Assembly: GCF_030503635.1 (NCBI RefSeq)
Contig: NZ_CP129965.1
Location: 930,001-994,000 of the forward strand
DNA: 64,000 bases
Direction of reading: 5' to 3'
Origin: Corynebacterium sp. P3-F1
GTDB lineage: Bacteria; Actinomycetota; Actinomycetes; Mycobacteriales; Mycobacteriaceae
The translations under genes were made by a program, and so were the position numbers. How positions within the stretch are numbered: the stretch's first letter is position 1; each line of letters begins with the position of its first letter. The notes under the pieces were generated by a model. That model ran no database searches. It saw only the letters and a list, made by a program, of their open reading frames with translations, and was not told the origin of the DNA. This document shows, piece by piece, positions 26,528 through 35,205 of this stretch.

Positions 26528-28222
26528 CTAGATCAGGTCGCGGAGCACCGGGTCCGCGAGCCGAAGGGCGGCATCGCGGGCTTCCTTGGCGCTCCAGGCG
26601 TCGACGGCGTAGTTGGCCATTTGCTTGCAGGTCTCAAAGTCGTGGAGCCGGAGGGCGGCGCGGACTGCGGCGACCTTGGATGGCGCCATGGACAAGGAGG
26701 AGACGCCAAGGCCGACGAGGACGAGGGCCATGAGCGGGTCGCCGCCGGCTTCGCCGCAGACGCCGATGTGCTTGCCGGTGGCGTCGCCGCCGCGGCAGGT
26801 TTCGCGGATCATGGACAAAACGGCGGGCTGCCACGGGGACAGCAGCGGCGCGAGTTCACCTTGGAGGCGGTCGGCGGCCATTGTGTACTGCGACAGGTCA
26901 TTGGTGCCGATGGAGGCGAAGTCGGCGATGGACAGCACATTCGAGGAGCGGATCGCGGCGGCGGGGGTTTCCACCATGATGCCGGCCTTGGGCAGACCTA
27001 CGGCACGGCACTTATCGACGAACCACCGCGCCTCCTCCACCGTCGCCACCATCGGGGCCATGACCCACAGGTCGGACGACGGAACGGCTTCGCGTGCGGC
27101 GGCGAGAGCGGCGAGCTGATTGTCCATGAGCTCTTCGCGGACTTGAGTCAGGCGCACGCCGCGCTGGCCCAGGGCGGGGTTCTCCTCAGGGCCGAGGTCA
27201 GCGAAGGCGAGCGGCTTGTCGGCGCCGGCGTCGAGAGTGCGCACGACGACGCGGCGCTCCCCGAATGACTTCAGCACGGAGGTGTAGGTCTCGGTCTGCT
27301 CTTCCACGGTGGGTGCCTGTTCGCGGTCGAGGAAGAGGAATTCGGTGCGGAACAGTCCGGAGCCTTCGAGGTCGAGCGAGGCGGCGGAGGCGGCGTCGGC
27401 GGCGGTGCCGATGTTGGCCAGCAGCTTCACTTTCCGACCGTCTTTGGTGGCGCCTTCACCGGAGGACCCGGCGAGGGCACGTGCGCGACGGCGGGAGCGC
27501 TCTTCCAGCTCTTCGACGTCAGAGGCGGACGGGTTGACGATGACTTCGCCGACGCCGCCGTCGAGGGCGAGGGGGGTGGCGTCGATAAGCGATTCGGTGA
27601 TTCCTGAGACCTTGACGGCGGCTGGAATGCCGAGCTGCGCGGCGAGAATCGCGGTGTGCGACGTGGCGCCGCCGGCTTCAGTGACGATGCCGAGGACCAT
27701 GTCGCGGTCGAGCGTGGCTGTCTCGGCGGGCGCGAGGTCGTGCGCGACGAGGACGGACGGCTCAGTCAGGTCGGGCACACCCGGCTCCGGCAGCCCGCGG
27801 AGGCGCGCGGTGGCGCGGTCGCGGATGTCGTAGAGGTCGGTGACGCGCTCGGCCATGTAGCCACCGATTTTGCGCAGCTTCTTGGCGTAGACCTCCACCG
27901 CGTCGTGCACGGCGGCGGTGACACCCTTGCCGTTCTTGAGCTCCTTGTCGATGCCCTTGATCAGCCCGCGGTCCTTCGCTAGCGCCGCGGTGGCCTCGAG
28001 GATCTGCTTCGACGAGTCCGTTGCGTGCGCCGCGCGCTCCGTCAACCCAGCTGCGACCTGGTCGAGCGCGTCGCGCACCCGCTGGCCGTCGACCTCCACG
28101 TCAGCCGAGGCGGGCTCGTTGTGGTCGATACCCACTGCTGGTGTCACAAACGCGGCCGGACCCGATGCCGTGCCCGCTGAAACGCCGATGCCGTAAAGAA
28201 CTTTCCTGTCAGTCATGCTCAT
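26528..28222 (-). CDS. ptsI: PTS enzyme I
   Basis: Cytosolic phosphoenolpyruvate-protein phosphotransferase, the first step of the sugar PTS. 564 residues: N-terminal His domain with the phospho-His in GGATSHTAILAAQLGIP (about residue 189), PEP-binding C-terminal barrel with LDLEGSGLFRTEFLF, DAGADKPLAF and GVCGEAGGDP containing the active-site Cys. It overlaps the upstream antiterminator gene by 14 bases, so the general PTS enzyme is here encoded in a sugar-specific operon; ptsH is not in the window. Confidence 0.95.
   Translation of the reverse strand: MSMTDRKVLYGIGVSAGTASGPAAFVTPAVGIDHNEPASADVEVDGQRVRDALDQVAAGLTERAAHATDSSKQILEATAALAKDRGLIKGIDKELKNGKGVTAAVHDAVEVYAKKLRKIGGYMAERVTDLYDIRDRATARLRGLPEPGVPDLTEPSVLVAHDLAPAETATLDRDMVLGIVTEAGGATSHTAILAAQLGIPAAVKVSGITESLIDATPLALDGGVGEVIVNPSASDVEELEERSRRRARALAGSSGEGATKDGRKVKLLANIGTAADAASAASLDLEGSGLFRTEFLFLDREQAPTVEEQTETYTSVLKSFGERRVVVRTLDAGADKPLAFADLGPEENPALGQRGVRLTQVREELMDNQLAALAAAREAVPSSDLWVMAPMVATVEEARWFVDKCRAVGLPKAGIMVETPAAAIRSSNVLSIADFASIGTNDLSQYTMAADRLQGELAPLLSPWQPAVLSMIRETCRGGDATGKHIGVCGEAGGDPLMALVLVGLGVSSLSMAPSKVAAVRAALRLHDFETCKQMANYAVDAWSAKEARDAALRLADPVLRDLI
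27580..27590 (-). repeat. GCTTATCGACG motif copy
   Basis: Exact copy in ptsI, sense; Leu-Ile-Asp-Ala. A one-mismatch copy lies at 27010-27020 in the same gene. Confidence 0.85.
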
Positions 28223-29279
28223 TCCTTTCCGTGTCCGCCAACCTGGCGATGTGCAAGGTCAGGTAAGCGATTTCGTCTTCCGTCAAAGTCTGGTCGAACC
28301 GCAGCTCAGCAACGCGCGCGACTTTCCGGGCAAGCCTGTCATGCTGCGGAAATGCTTGCGCGATCTGCGTGCTCACCGCGTCGCTGCTGTGGTCGAGCTG
28401 CTCCCCGCGCGCCAGCCGCACAAACAGGTAGCGGACGTGTGTGATGAACCGCGCCACGCTTATCGACGCCTGCTGCAGTCCCACACCCCACTCCGCCCCG
28501 ATGACGTCCAGCATCTGCTGGATCACGCCCGTCATCTGGTACGTGTAGCTCAGATCACCGGTGGTGAACCCCGCGTTCACGAGGTGCAGCGCGAGTGCCG
28601 TGGCCTCTTCTGCGGGCAGTTGCTTATCGACGCCGCCGTGCTCCCCTTCCAGCTCACCCCCCCTTTCGCCGGCGCCGTGCCCCCCGACTGCAAGCCGCTC
28701 GTTGATCTCGCGGAGCAGCGTGCGCGCGAGGGCGTGCTCATCGGGGTAGAGGCTGGCGACCTCCGCTTCGAGCGGGTACTGAATGGTCTCACCGCGCTCT
28801 GCTCGTACCTGAGCTTGCGCGACGTGGTCCGCGAGCGCGGTCACCAGAGTGAGCTTTTCCGGCAGCTTCGCCGACGCTCCGGCAGCGGCGACTGCTGCGC
28901 TGAGTGCCTCCGCGACCAACCTCATCGCGTCATAGGGCACATAGGCCATCATTTCGCCGGCGTGGTCCGGATCGCGTCCGTCCTCCGGGACGAAGATCTG
29001 GGCAATCTTGGACTCGTCGACGTCGTCGCCCTGGTGCGCCCCAAAGCCAACGCCTCGGCCAGTGACCACGACCTGTTCGACGGCGGGATTCATCGCTCCC
29101 GCACCGCTCGAAGGGACACCAGACACCGCGAAGCCCACAGTGCTGGACGTGCCCGAGGTGCTGGACGTGCCCGACGCGTGGGCCGGGCCTGTGGAGTTTC
29201 CACACGCGTAACCCGCCCCAGCTGGGCGCACGCGGCTCGCGAGAACCACGTTGTTGTTGAACACGCGCAGGATCTTCAT
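28209..29279 (-). CDS. BglG/LicT-type transcriptional antiterminator with inserted loops
   Basis: RNA-binding antiterminator controlled by PTS phosphorylation. The N-terminal CAT domain begins MKILRVFNNNVVLAS and resumes at VVVTGRGVGFGAHQGDDVDESKI, but between them about 45 Gly/Ser/Thr/Ala residues (ASGTSSTSGTSSTVG) are inserted into the RNA-binding fold. Two PRD domains follow; the first has the His in TLVTALADHVAQA and a second insert (GGHGAGERGGELEGEHGG), the second has FITHVRYLFVRL and EDEIAYLTLHI. 356 residues against a usual ~280. It sits between EIIBCA and ptsI and is expected to bind the RAT at 31645-31679. Confidence 0.88.
   Translation of the reverse strand: MKILRVFNNNVVLASRVRPAGAGYACGNSTGPAHASGTSSTSGTSSTVGFAVSGVPSSGAGAMNPAVEQVVVTGRGVGFGAHQGDDVDESKIAQIFVPEDGRDPDHAGEMMAYVPYDAMRLVAEALSAAVAAAGASAKLPEKLTLVTALADHVAQAQVRAERGETIQYPLEAEVASLYPDEHALARTLLREINERLAVGGHGAGERGGELEGEHGGVDKQLPAEEATALALHLVNAGFTTGDLSYTYQMTGVIQQMLDVIGAEWGVGLQQASISVARFITHVRYLFVRLARGEQLDHSSDAVSTQIAQAFPQHDRLARKVARVAELRFDQTLTEDEIAYLTLHIARLADTERNEHD
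28458..28468 (+). repeat. GCTTATCGACG motif copy
   Basis: Exact copy, antisense to the antiterminator gene; gene codons read Ala-Ser-Ile-Ser, the only copy in this frame. Confidence 0.85.
28622..28632 (+). repeat. GCTTATCGACG motif copy
   Basis: Exact copy, antisense, inside the inserted loop of the antiterminator's first PRD; gene codons read Val-Asp-Lys. Confidence 0.85.
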
Positions 29280-29328
29280 GCTTTCCGTTCTACCGGTTTC
29301 CCCAGTCGTGTGACCGGGACTGGCCCGG

Positions 29329-31497
29329 TTACTTGGTCACCCGGAGCAGAGGATCGCCGGGCGTGACGTGGCCGGGGGCGATGTCGTCGATGCTCGTCAT
29401 CTTCTTTGAGTTGACCACGCTGGTGATCACCGTGGGGTCGAATCCCGCGGTGTCAACCGCCGCGAAGTCGACGTCCGCCAGGGGCTCGCCGACCTCAACA
29501 CGCTGCTTCTTCTCCACGCGCGGGGTGAAGCCCTCGCCGTCCATCTGCACTGTGTCGATGCCGATGTGAACGAGGATTTCCACACCTTCGTCAGTCTTGA
29601 TGCCGTAGGCGTGGCCGGTCTTGGCCACCGAGATGACCTTGCCGGAAACCGGTGCGAGGATCGTGCCGTCAGTCGGGATCACACCGACTGCCTGGCCGAG
29701 TGCGCCGGCCGCGAATGCGGGATCCTTGATGGCTTCCTGCGCGACGACCTCGCCAGCCACTGGGGCTGCGACGTCGGTGGTCACAGCTTCGGCAGCGGCG
29801 GTGTCAGTTGCGGTGGACTCGGAAGCCTCGGTGGCTGCCGGAGCGGCGGTGGCACCAGCGGCCGGAGCGGCGGTGGCACCAGCGCCAGCCGGGACGGCGG
29901 CGGGAGCGGCGTCAGAGGTGGAGGGGGCAAGCGTGGCGTCAATAAGCTCTTGCTCCTTGCCCTCGCGGGCGAGGCGTGCGCGCTCGAGTGCTTCTTCCTT
30001 CTCTTCCGGTGTGCGGTAATCGGTGAACAGGATGATGAAGAAGGAGGTGAAGAACGCGACGGCGATGGCGATCATGTATACCCACCTAGGTTCGAACACG
30101 AACATGGTGGGGATGGAGGTGAACACGAAGGTGTAGGTCTTCACGCCGCCGAACGGGGTGCCCAGGATGGCGATGGTCAGGCCGCCGGCGAAGCAGCCGA
30201 CGAGCATGCGCGGGTAGATCTTCTTGTAGCGCAGGTGGATACCGTATAGGGACGGCTCGGAGATGCCGCCGAGGAGGCCGGCGGCGAGGGCGGAGCCGGA
30301 GGTCTGGCGCATCAGCGGGTCGCGGTCGCGCATCGAGATGGCCAGGACTGCCGCGGTGGCGCCGAAGCAGGCGAAGTTCCAAGCGCCCATCGGACCCTGG
30401 ATGAAGTCGTAGCCGAGGGTGTTGATGTTCACCAGCATCAGCGCGTTAAGCGGCCAGTGCAGGCCGAGCGGCACGAGGAACGGGTAGAGCATCGGGATCA
30501 GGATGGCGAAGAGGAACGGCGCGTTGCCGTTGAGCCATGCCAGGCCGGAGCCGATCCAGGCGCCGAGGAGGTAGCCGAACGGACCGATGACCAAGGCGGT
30601 GACCGGGATCATCACCAGCAGCGTCAAGAACGGCACGAAGACCATGTGCACAGACGACGGGATGATCTTCTGCAGGCCCTTGTACACGAGCGCGGCGATG
30701 GCGGCCATGATCAGCGGGACGAACACATTCCCTTCGTAGTCGTTGAGCACCAGCGGAAGACCGAAGACGTCGATGATATTCGTCTGGGTGCCCAGCACCG
30801 CGTTGTCGATGACGCGCACATCGGGGTGGTCCTTTAGCCCGACGAATTCGGGGGTGAACAGCGCCAGCATGATCGTTGCGGGCACCCACGGGTCGATCTT
30901 GAGTTTCTTGCCCGCGTTATACGCCACGGCGACGGGCAGGAAATAGAACACGCAGCGCCACATCGCGTCGACGAATTGCCAACCAGGGCTCTTCACGTCC
31001 GCGCGGAAATCGACGATGTTGAACGCGTCGAGGACAGCGGCGAACGCAATGATGAGCGACGCGCCGAGCAGCACGCCGAGGATCGGGCGGAACGAATCCG
31101 ACAGGTACTCGAAGAAGGTGTCCAGCCACGGGAAGCGGCCCTGCGCTTTGGCGCGCTGTTCGGCTTTGACGTCGTCGTTGGATTTCGTCGAGCGGTTCTT
31201 CATGGCAGGCAGCGACTTGATGTCGTTGTACACGTTCGCTACATCGCCGCCGATGATCACTTGGTAGCGGTTGCCCGCCTGCGGGACTGCGCCCATCACC
31301 TTCGGGATCGCCTCAAGCTTTTGCTTATCGATGACACCCCCATCCCCCAATTCAAACCTCAACCGCGTCGCGCAGTGTGTAAGGGAAACGACGTTATCCG
31401 CGCCGCCGATCCCGTCGAGGATCTCCTGCGCCACCGACGTGGTCGGTGCAGCGCCGCCCGCGGCGGTCCCCGCACCGCTTCCGTGTGCCGTGGTCAT
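29329..31497 (-). CDS. Beta-glucoside-type PTS permease EIIBCA
   Basis: Takes up and phosphorylates a beta-glucoside or similar sugar. 722 residues from ATG 31497, which has AAAGGAGC at the right distance; the 84 open codons before it cover the leader. Domain order B-C-A: EIIB with the phospho-Cys in NVVSLTHCATRLRFEL, a ten-or-so-helix EIIC (GVLLGASLIIAFAAVLDA … QGPMGAWNFACFG … SVALAAGLLGGISEPSLYG-like region), an Ala/Thr/Pro-rich linker, and EIIA with the phospho-His in VEILVHIGIDTVQMDGEGF. First gene of the operon, controlled by the RAT/terminator in its leader. Exact sugar not decidable from sequence alone. Confidence 0.93.
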   Translation of the reverse strand: MTTAHGSGAGTAAGGAAPTTSVAQEILDGIGGADNVVSLTHCATRLRFELGDGGVIDKQKLEAIPKVMGAVPQAGNRYQVIIGGDVANVYNDIKSLPAMKNRSTKSNDDVKAEQRAKAQGRFPWLDTFFEYLSDSFRPILGVLLGASLIIAFAAVLDAFNIVDFRADVKSPGWQFVDAMWRCVFYFLPVAVAYNAGKKLKIDPWVPATIMLALFTPEFVGLKDHPDVRVIDNAVLGTQTNIIDVFGLPLVLNDYEGNVFVPLIMAAIAALVYKGLQKIIPSSVHMVFVPFLTLLVMIPVTALVIGPFGYLLGAWIGSGLAWLNGNAPFLFAILIPMLYPFLVPLGLHWPLNALMLVNINTLGYDFIQGPMGAWNFACFGATAAVLAISMRDRDPLMRQTSGSALAAGLLGGISEPSLYGIHLRYKKIYPRMLVGCFAGGLTIAILGTPFGGVKTYTFVFTSIPTMFVFEPRWVYMIAIAVAFFTSFFIILFTDYRTPEEKEEALERARLAREGKEQELIDATLAPSTSDAAPAAVPAGAGATAAPAAGATAAPAATEASESTATDTAAAEAVTTDVAAPVAGEVVAQEAIKDPAFAAGALGQAVGVIPTDGTILAPVSGKVISVAKTGHAYGIKTDEGVEILVHIGIDTVQMDGEGFTPRVEKKQRVEVGEPLADVDFAAVDTAGFDPTVITSVVNSKKMTSIDDIAPGHVTPGDPLLRVTK

Positions 31498-31614
31498 GTT
31501 CAGCTCCTTTCGCTGTGTCGGGGTCGTGGTCGCGCAGCGCGGCTCGCCACCCAGTTCAGGCCGGCGCAGCCCTGCGCATGTGCGGTTTCCCCGTTCGCGG
31601 GTGTTTGAGGCACG

Positions 31615-31650
31615 AAAAAAGACCCGGGCGTGTTTAAACGCCCAGGTCTT
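31615..31650 (-). terminator. Leader terminator of the PTS operon
   Basis: On the minus strand AAGACCTGGGCG pairs with CGCCCGGGTCTT (one bulge-free G-T/A-C imperfect position) around TTTAAACA, followed by TTTTTT. It stands about 120 bases before the EIIBCA start, so it would stop transcription unless prevented. Its 5' arm overlaps the RAT. Confidence 0.8.
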
Positions 31651-31679
31651 GCCCCGCATCCGCGTGCGGGTAACAACCC
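31645..31679 (-). promoter_or_regulatory. RAT: ribonucleic antiterminator target
   Basis: Minus-strand RNA begins GGGTTGTTAC and ends GGGGCAAGACC, matching the GGATTGTTAC…GGCAAAACC ends of bgl/lic-type RAT elements, with a GC-rich hairpin (CCCGCACGCGGATGCGGG) between. The last bases form the first arm of the leader terminator, the standard mutually exclusive arrangement. This ties the operon to its own BglG-type antiterminator. Confidence 0.8.
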
Positions 31680-31776
31680 TGTTGGTATGTTCCGGACATG
31701 AGTCTACCCCCGAGGGGCGGTGAAACCGGAAGAAGGGCCCCGGTTCCACTCCACTTTCGGGGGTAGCGGGCTGGTC

Positions 31777-32235
31777 TTACTGCAGGGGGACGCCGTTCGC
31801 GTCGCGGTCGTATCCACCGCCGCCGGTGAGAACCATGACGAACTCGACCATCTTCCAGATCCACAGTGCACCGAGGATCACGGCGCCGATGATGAAGATG
31901 AAGGTGAAAACGCCGATGAAGAACAGGACCAGCTTGGTGATACCGAGGTTGGTCTGCCCCATATAAAAGTTACCGATTCCGAGCTCACCCAAGAAGAAGA
32001 ACAACAACGCGGCGACGATCTTGTTCTTCGGCGTCGCCATCGGCTGCTGGTACTGGTTGTACGGCTGGACCTGGCCGTGCTGCGGCTGCGCGTAGTTCGG
32101 CTGCGCCTGCTGCTGCTGCGGCTGAGCGAATGCCGCGTAGTAGTCGTTGTTGGAGCCTGCACCGGAGTTGTTCACGGGCAGACCGTCTTTGTCGTATTGC
32201 TGGCCGTGGGAGTTGCCCTGCCAAGAGGTGCTCAT
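31777..32235 (-). CDS. TM2-domain membrane protein
   Basis: 152 residues from ATG 32235 (RBS GAAAGGACCC). The first ~65 residues are Gln/Pro/Asn/Tyr-rich and disordered (QPQQQQAQPNYAQPQHGQ). Then the TM2 domain: two helices with the GxGxxYxG-type turn (ELGIGNFYMGQTNLGITKLV), ending in DRDANGVPLQ. TM2 proteins are small envelope proteins of unclear role. Not co-transcribed with its neighbours as far as visible. Confidence 0.85.
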   Translation of the reverse strand: MSTSWQGNSHGQQYDKDGLPVNNSGAGSNNDYYAAFAQPQQQQAQPNYAQPQHGQVQPYNQYQQPMATPKNKIVAALLFFFLGELGIGNFYMGQTNLGITKLVLFFIGVFTFIFIIGAVILGALWIWKMVEFVMVLTGGGGYDRDANGVPLQ

Positions 32236-32260
32236 GGGGTGGGTCCTTTCAAAGATCAAC

Positions 32261-32266
32261 AGTCTA
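32261..32266 (-). promoter_or_regulatory. -10 box of the TM2 gene inside a small palindrome
   Basis: TAGACT on the minus strand fits TANANT, 26 bases before the ATG. It is part of CAGTCT-AGGA-AGACTG (32260-32275), which could also be an operator. Confidence 0.45.
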
Positions 32267-32375
32267 GGAAGACTGTATCGCGCCGTTGCGTTTCGTGCGA
32301 GATTCGTAATCAGCTTCATCCCGGCGCACGCTCACCGTCGAGCGCCGGCTAGGCCCAATCCGACACCGGCACGGT

Positions 32376-33314
32376 TTAACAGGGGTCGAGAGCGCCCCGC
32401 ACTTCATCAACATCCGAGTCAGAGGCATCGGGGAAAGATCCATTCTTCAGCGGGCGGACACTGCCTCCGTAGGTAGACTTCGCTCTGCAGGCTGCCGCCA
32501 TGTCGGAACCGAAGTCCAAATAGACCGGGTAGATGTCGTTTCCGTGGACGCTCTTGCGCAGCGAGTCACACTGGCCCGGGACGGTGAATTCCTTACCAGA
32601 GGGGTTAGCGTGCAAAACAGCCTCAGCTAACTCATAGAACGTATCTAAGCCATCGCCAGAGTCGACCACCGAATCGAGGAGCAGAATGTAGCGTCCGTCG
32701 CACGCCGGGAACGAGGCCTTCTGCCCAGCTTCGCCGAGCCCCACCTCGACGATGTACCCGTCGCTGTTTCTCCTCGGGTAGCCGGATTGACCGCCGCCAC
32801 CCGATGAACCGGAGCCACCCGAGTTCCCGTTCCCGCCGAAAAGCTCCTCCGAGGCGCAATCGTAAAGATGCGCCCTGACGCGGGGACCGACACCGAGACG
32901 ATCAAGCGTGGACTTGTTGTAGCACGCTGGCTGGATTCCGTCTTCAAGTCGCCCGTCGGCCTTGAAGGTAGTCCACTTCCCGTCTTCCCACATGACTGGG
33001 AAAACGAAGTCGCTGTCGCTTTGACCGACGAAGGCGAAGTCTCCCTCGCACTCCATGACGACCCATTGTTCACCTTCGTGCCCCACTGAACCCTCCACCG
33101 CCTCGGGCGAGCAATCGGGCTTAGATCCGTTAGACATCGGCTCCGGTGATGCGGAGGGCTCGTCTTCAGCCTCTGCTTCAGCGCTGCTGGAGTCGGAGCT
33201 GACTTTGGTCAATTCTGGTTCTTCGATCGACCCGCCGGAGCAGCCGACTGCGGCGGAGGAAACAAGAACAATGCCGCAGACTGCGGACAAAATAGGGCGG
33301 GAAAATGAGCGCAT
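32376..33314 (-). CDS. Lipoprotein of unknown function
   Basis: 312 residues with a lipoprotein signal (MRSFSRPILSAVCGIVLVSS, lipobox AVGC, Cys25). The mature protein has an acidic Ser/Glu linker, two similar beta-rich Cys-containing halves (KPDCSPEAVEG…VMECEGDF and FPACDGRYILLLDS…GQCDSLRKS) joined by a Gly/Ser hinge (GGNGNSGGSGSSGGGGQSG). The second half, ending in an Ala-Cys-Arg-Ala stretch, recalls the extracytoplasmic domain of the protein at 35206. GC content is a little lower than the neighbours. Not recognised. Confidence 0.8.
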   Translation of the reverse strand: MRSFSRPILSAVCGIVLVSSAAVGCSGGSIEEPELTKVSSDSSSAEAEAEDEPSASPEPMSNGSKPDCSPEAVEGSVGHEGEQWVVMECEGDFAFVGQSDSDFVFPVMWEDGKWTTFKADGRLEDGIQPACYNKSTLDRLGVGPRVRAHLYDCASEELFGGNGNSGGSGSSGGGGQSGYPRRNSDGYIVEVGLGEAGQKASFPACDGRYILLLDSVVDSGDGLDTFYELAEAVLHANPSGKEFTVPGQCDSLRKSVHGNDIYPVYLDFGSDMAAACRAKSTYGGSVRPLKNGSFPDASDSDVDEVRGALDPC

Positions 33315-33415
33315 GAATTCACTTTATCCCGTCAGTCATGCCGCCACGTGTCTAAGCGCGACAACGTGGAACGAGGCCAGTCGAGCCGGCAACCGGGAGC
33401 GCGCCTAACGGTGTC

Positions 33416-34996
33416 CTACGCCTCGGGGCGAACCATCGGGAAGAGGACGGTCTCGCGGATACCCAAGCCGGTCAGGGCCATGAGGAGGCGGTCGATGCCC
33501 ATGCCGGTTCCGGAGGTCGGCGGCATGCCCTGCTCCATTGCTGCGAGGAAGTCCTCGTCGAGGACCATGGCTTCGTCGTCGCCGTCGGCAGCGAGGCGGG
33601 CCTGGTCTTCGAAGCGTTCGCGCTGTATAACGGGGTCAACGAGCTCGGAGTACCCGGTGGCCAGCTCGAAGCCGCGGACGTAGAGATCCCACTTCTCAGT
33701 GACGCGGGGCTTGGAGCGGTGGTCGCGGGTGAGCGGGGAGGTCTCGACAGGGAAGTTGATCACGAAGGTCGGCTCGTAGAGCTGGTCGGAGCAGAGCTCT
33801 TCCCAGATCTCTTCGACGAGTTTGCCGTGGCCCCATCCGGCGTTCTCGGGGACCTTGAGGCCGATCTCGGCGGCGATGCCCTTGAGTTCCTCAACGGTGG
33901 AGTCGATTGTCACCTCGGGCTGGCCGGGGAATTTGCGCGCCAGCGCTTCATTGAGGGACGGGTACATCTCCAGGACTTTCCATTCGCCGCCGAGGTCGTA
34001 CTCGGTGCCGTCGGCAAGCGTAACGGTCGTGGAACCGAAGACTTCCTGGGCGCAGAACTGCACGGCGCCTTTGATCAGCTCGGCGCCGTCGCGGTAGGTG
34101 CCCCACGCCTGATAGGTCTCCATCATGGTGAATTCGGGGCTGTGGGAGCTGTCCACGCCTTCGTTGCGGAAGTTGCGGTTGATCTCGAAGACGCGCTCGA
34201 TGCCGCCGACGACGCACCGCTTGAGGTACAGCTCGGGTGCGATGCGCAGGTAGAGATCGATGTCGAGGGCGTTGGAGTGGGTCGCAAACGGCCGGGCTGC
34301 GGCCCCGCCGTGGAGGGTCTGCAGCATCGGCGTCTCGACCTCGACGAAATCCTCACCGGTGAGGTATTTGCGCAGGGCGGCGATGACCTTGATGCGGGTC
34401 AGGGCGTTCGTGCGAGCGTCTTCGCGCATGATCAGGTCGGTGTAGCGGTAGCGGACGCGCTGCTCTTCGTTCATGTCGGCGAACGCAACGGGCAGCGGAC
34501 GCAGCGCCTTGGATGCCATGTGCCAGGATTTCGCCATGACGGACAGCTCGCCGCGCTTGGATGCGATGACGCGGCCGCGGACGGAGACGATGTCGCCCAG
34601 GTCGGTGTCGGACTTCCAATCCGCGAGGGCTTCCTCGCCGACCTCGGCGAGCGAGAGCATGACCTGCAGCTGGGTGCCGTCGCCTTCTTGCAGAGTAGCG
34701 AAGCAGAGCTTGCCCGTGTTGCGCTGGAACATGATGCGGCCTGCGACCGCGACCTCGTCCTGCGTCTCCTGGCCAGCTTCGAGGACGGTCACGCCCTTTG
34801 AGAAAGCGGCAGAGCCAGCAGCCTCGCCCTCGGTGCCGAGAACGTCATCGGTGGCGACAACATACTTCGCACGCAGATCGCGCAGGGACGTGGTCCGGTC
34901 CACCTCGACCGGGTACGCCTCCTTGCCCTGCTCGAGGATTTTTTCGCGCTTGGCGCGGCGGATCTGTTCCTGCTCTGAAAGGTCCTGGTTAGTCAC
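33416..34996 (-). CDS. lysS: Lysyl-tRNA synthetase (class II)
   Basis: Charges tRNA-Lys. 526 residues from a GTG at 34996. OB-fold anticodon domain ([16 protein letters not shown]), class II motif 1 region ([14 protein letters not shown]), motif 2 [23 protein letters not shown] and motif 3 [15 protein letters not shown] are all intact. A 20-residue Ala/Glu/Gly stretch ([16 protein letters not shown]) is inserted near residue 50. Monocistronic in appearance. Confidence 0.96.
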   Translation of the reverse strand: MTNQDLSEQEQIRRAKREKILEQGKEAYPVEVDRTTSLRDLRAKYVVATDDVLGTEGEAAGSAAFSKGVTVLEAGQETQDEVAVAGRIMFQRNTGKLCFATLQEGDGTQLQVMLSLAEVGEEALADWKSDTDLGDIVSVRGRVIASKRGELSVMAKSWHMASKALRPLPVAFADMNEEQRVRYRYTDLIMREDARTNALTRIKVIAALRKYLTGEDFVEVETPMLQTLHGGAAARPFATHSNALDIDLYLRIAPELYLKRCVVGGIERVFEINRNFRNEGVDSSHSPEFTMMETYQAWGTYRDGAELIKGAVQFCAQEVFGSTTVTLADGTEYDLGGEWKVLEMYPSLNEALARKFPGQPEVTIDSTVEELKGIAAEIGLKVPENAGWGHGKLVEEIWEELCSDQLYEPTFVINFPVETSPLTRDHRSKPRVTEKWDLYVRGFELATGYSELVDPVIQRERFEDQARLAADGDDEAMVLDEDFLAAMEQGMPPTSGTGMGIDRLLMALTGLGIRETVLFPMVRPEA

Positions 34997-35205
34997 GATG
35001 TCCTACCGTAGTCGCTTCCGCCTACCAATAGTCCGGAAGGGTCCACACAGGCGGGTAGTCGACGCGGCCGTGCGGGGTGATGGTGCCACGCGCGCCGGAG
35101 ATGGTGTAGCTCATGGCGTCGTCGGAGGAGCAGCGTAGCGTCGCATCGTCCGGCTAGGAGCAGAAACGCAGCTGGCACTTCTGCTCCCGCTGTTGGCGCT
35201 GCCGG

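Noticed and set aside
35022..35114. 30-codon minus-strand frame MSYTISGARGTI…
   Set aside because: May be the end of a lost secreted protein, but too short and no start signal or family to support it.
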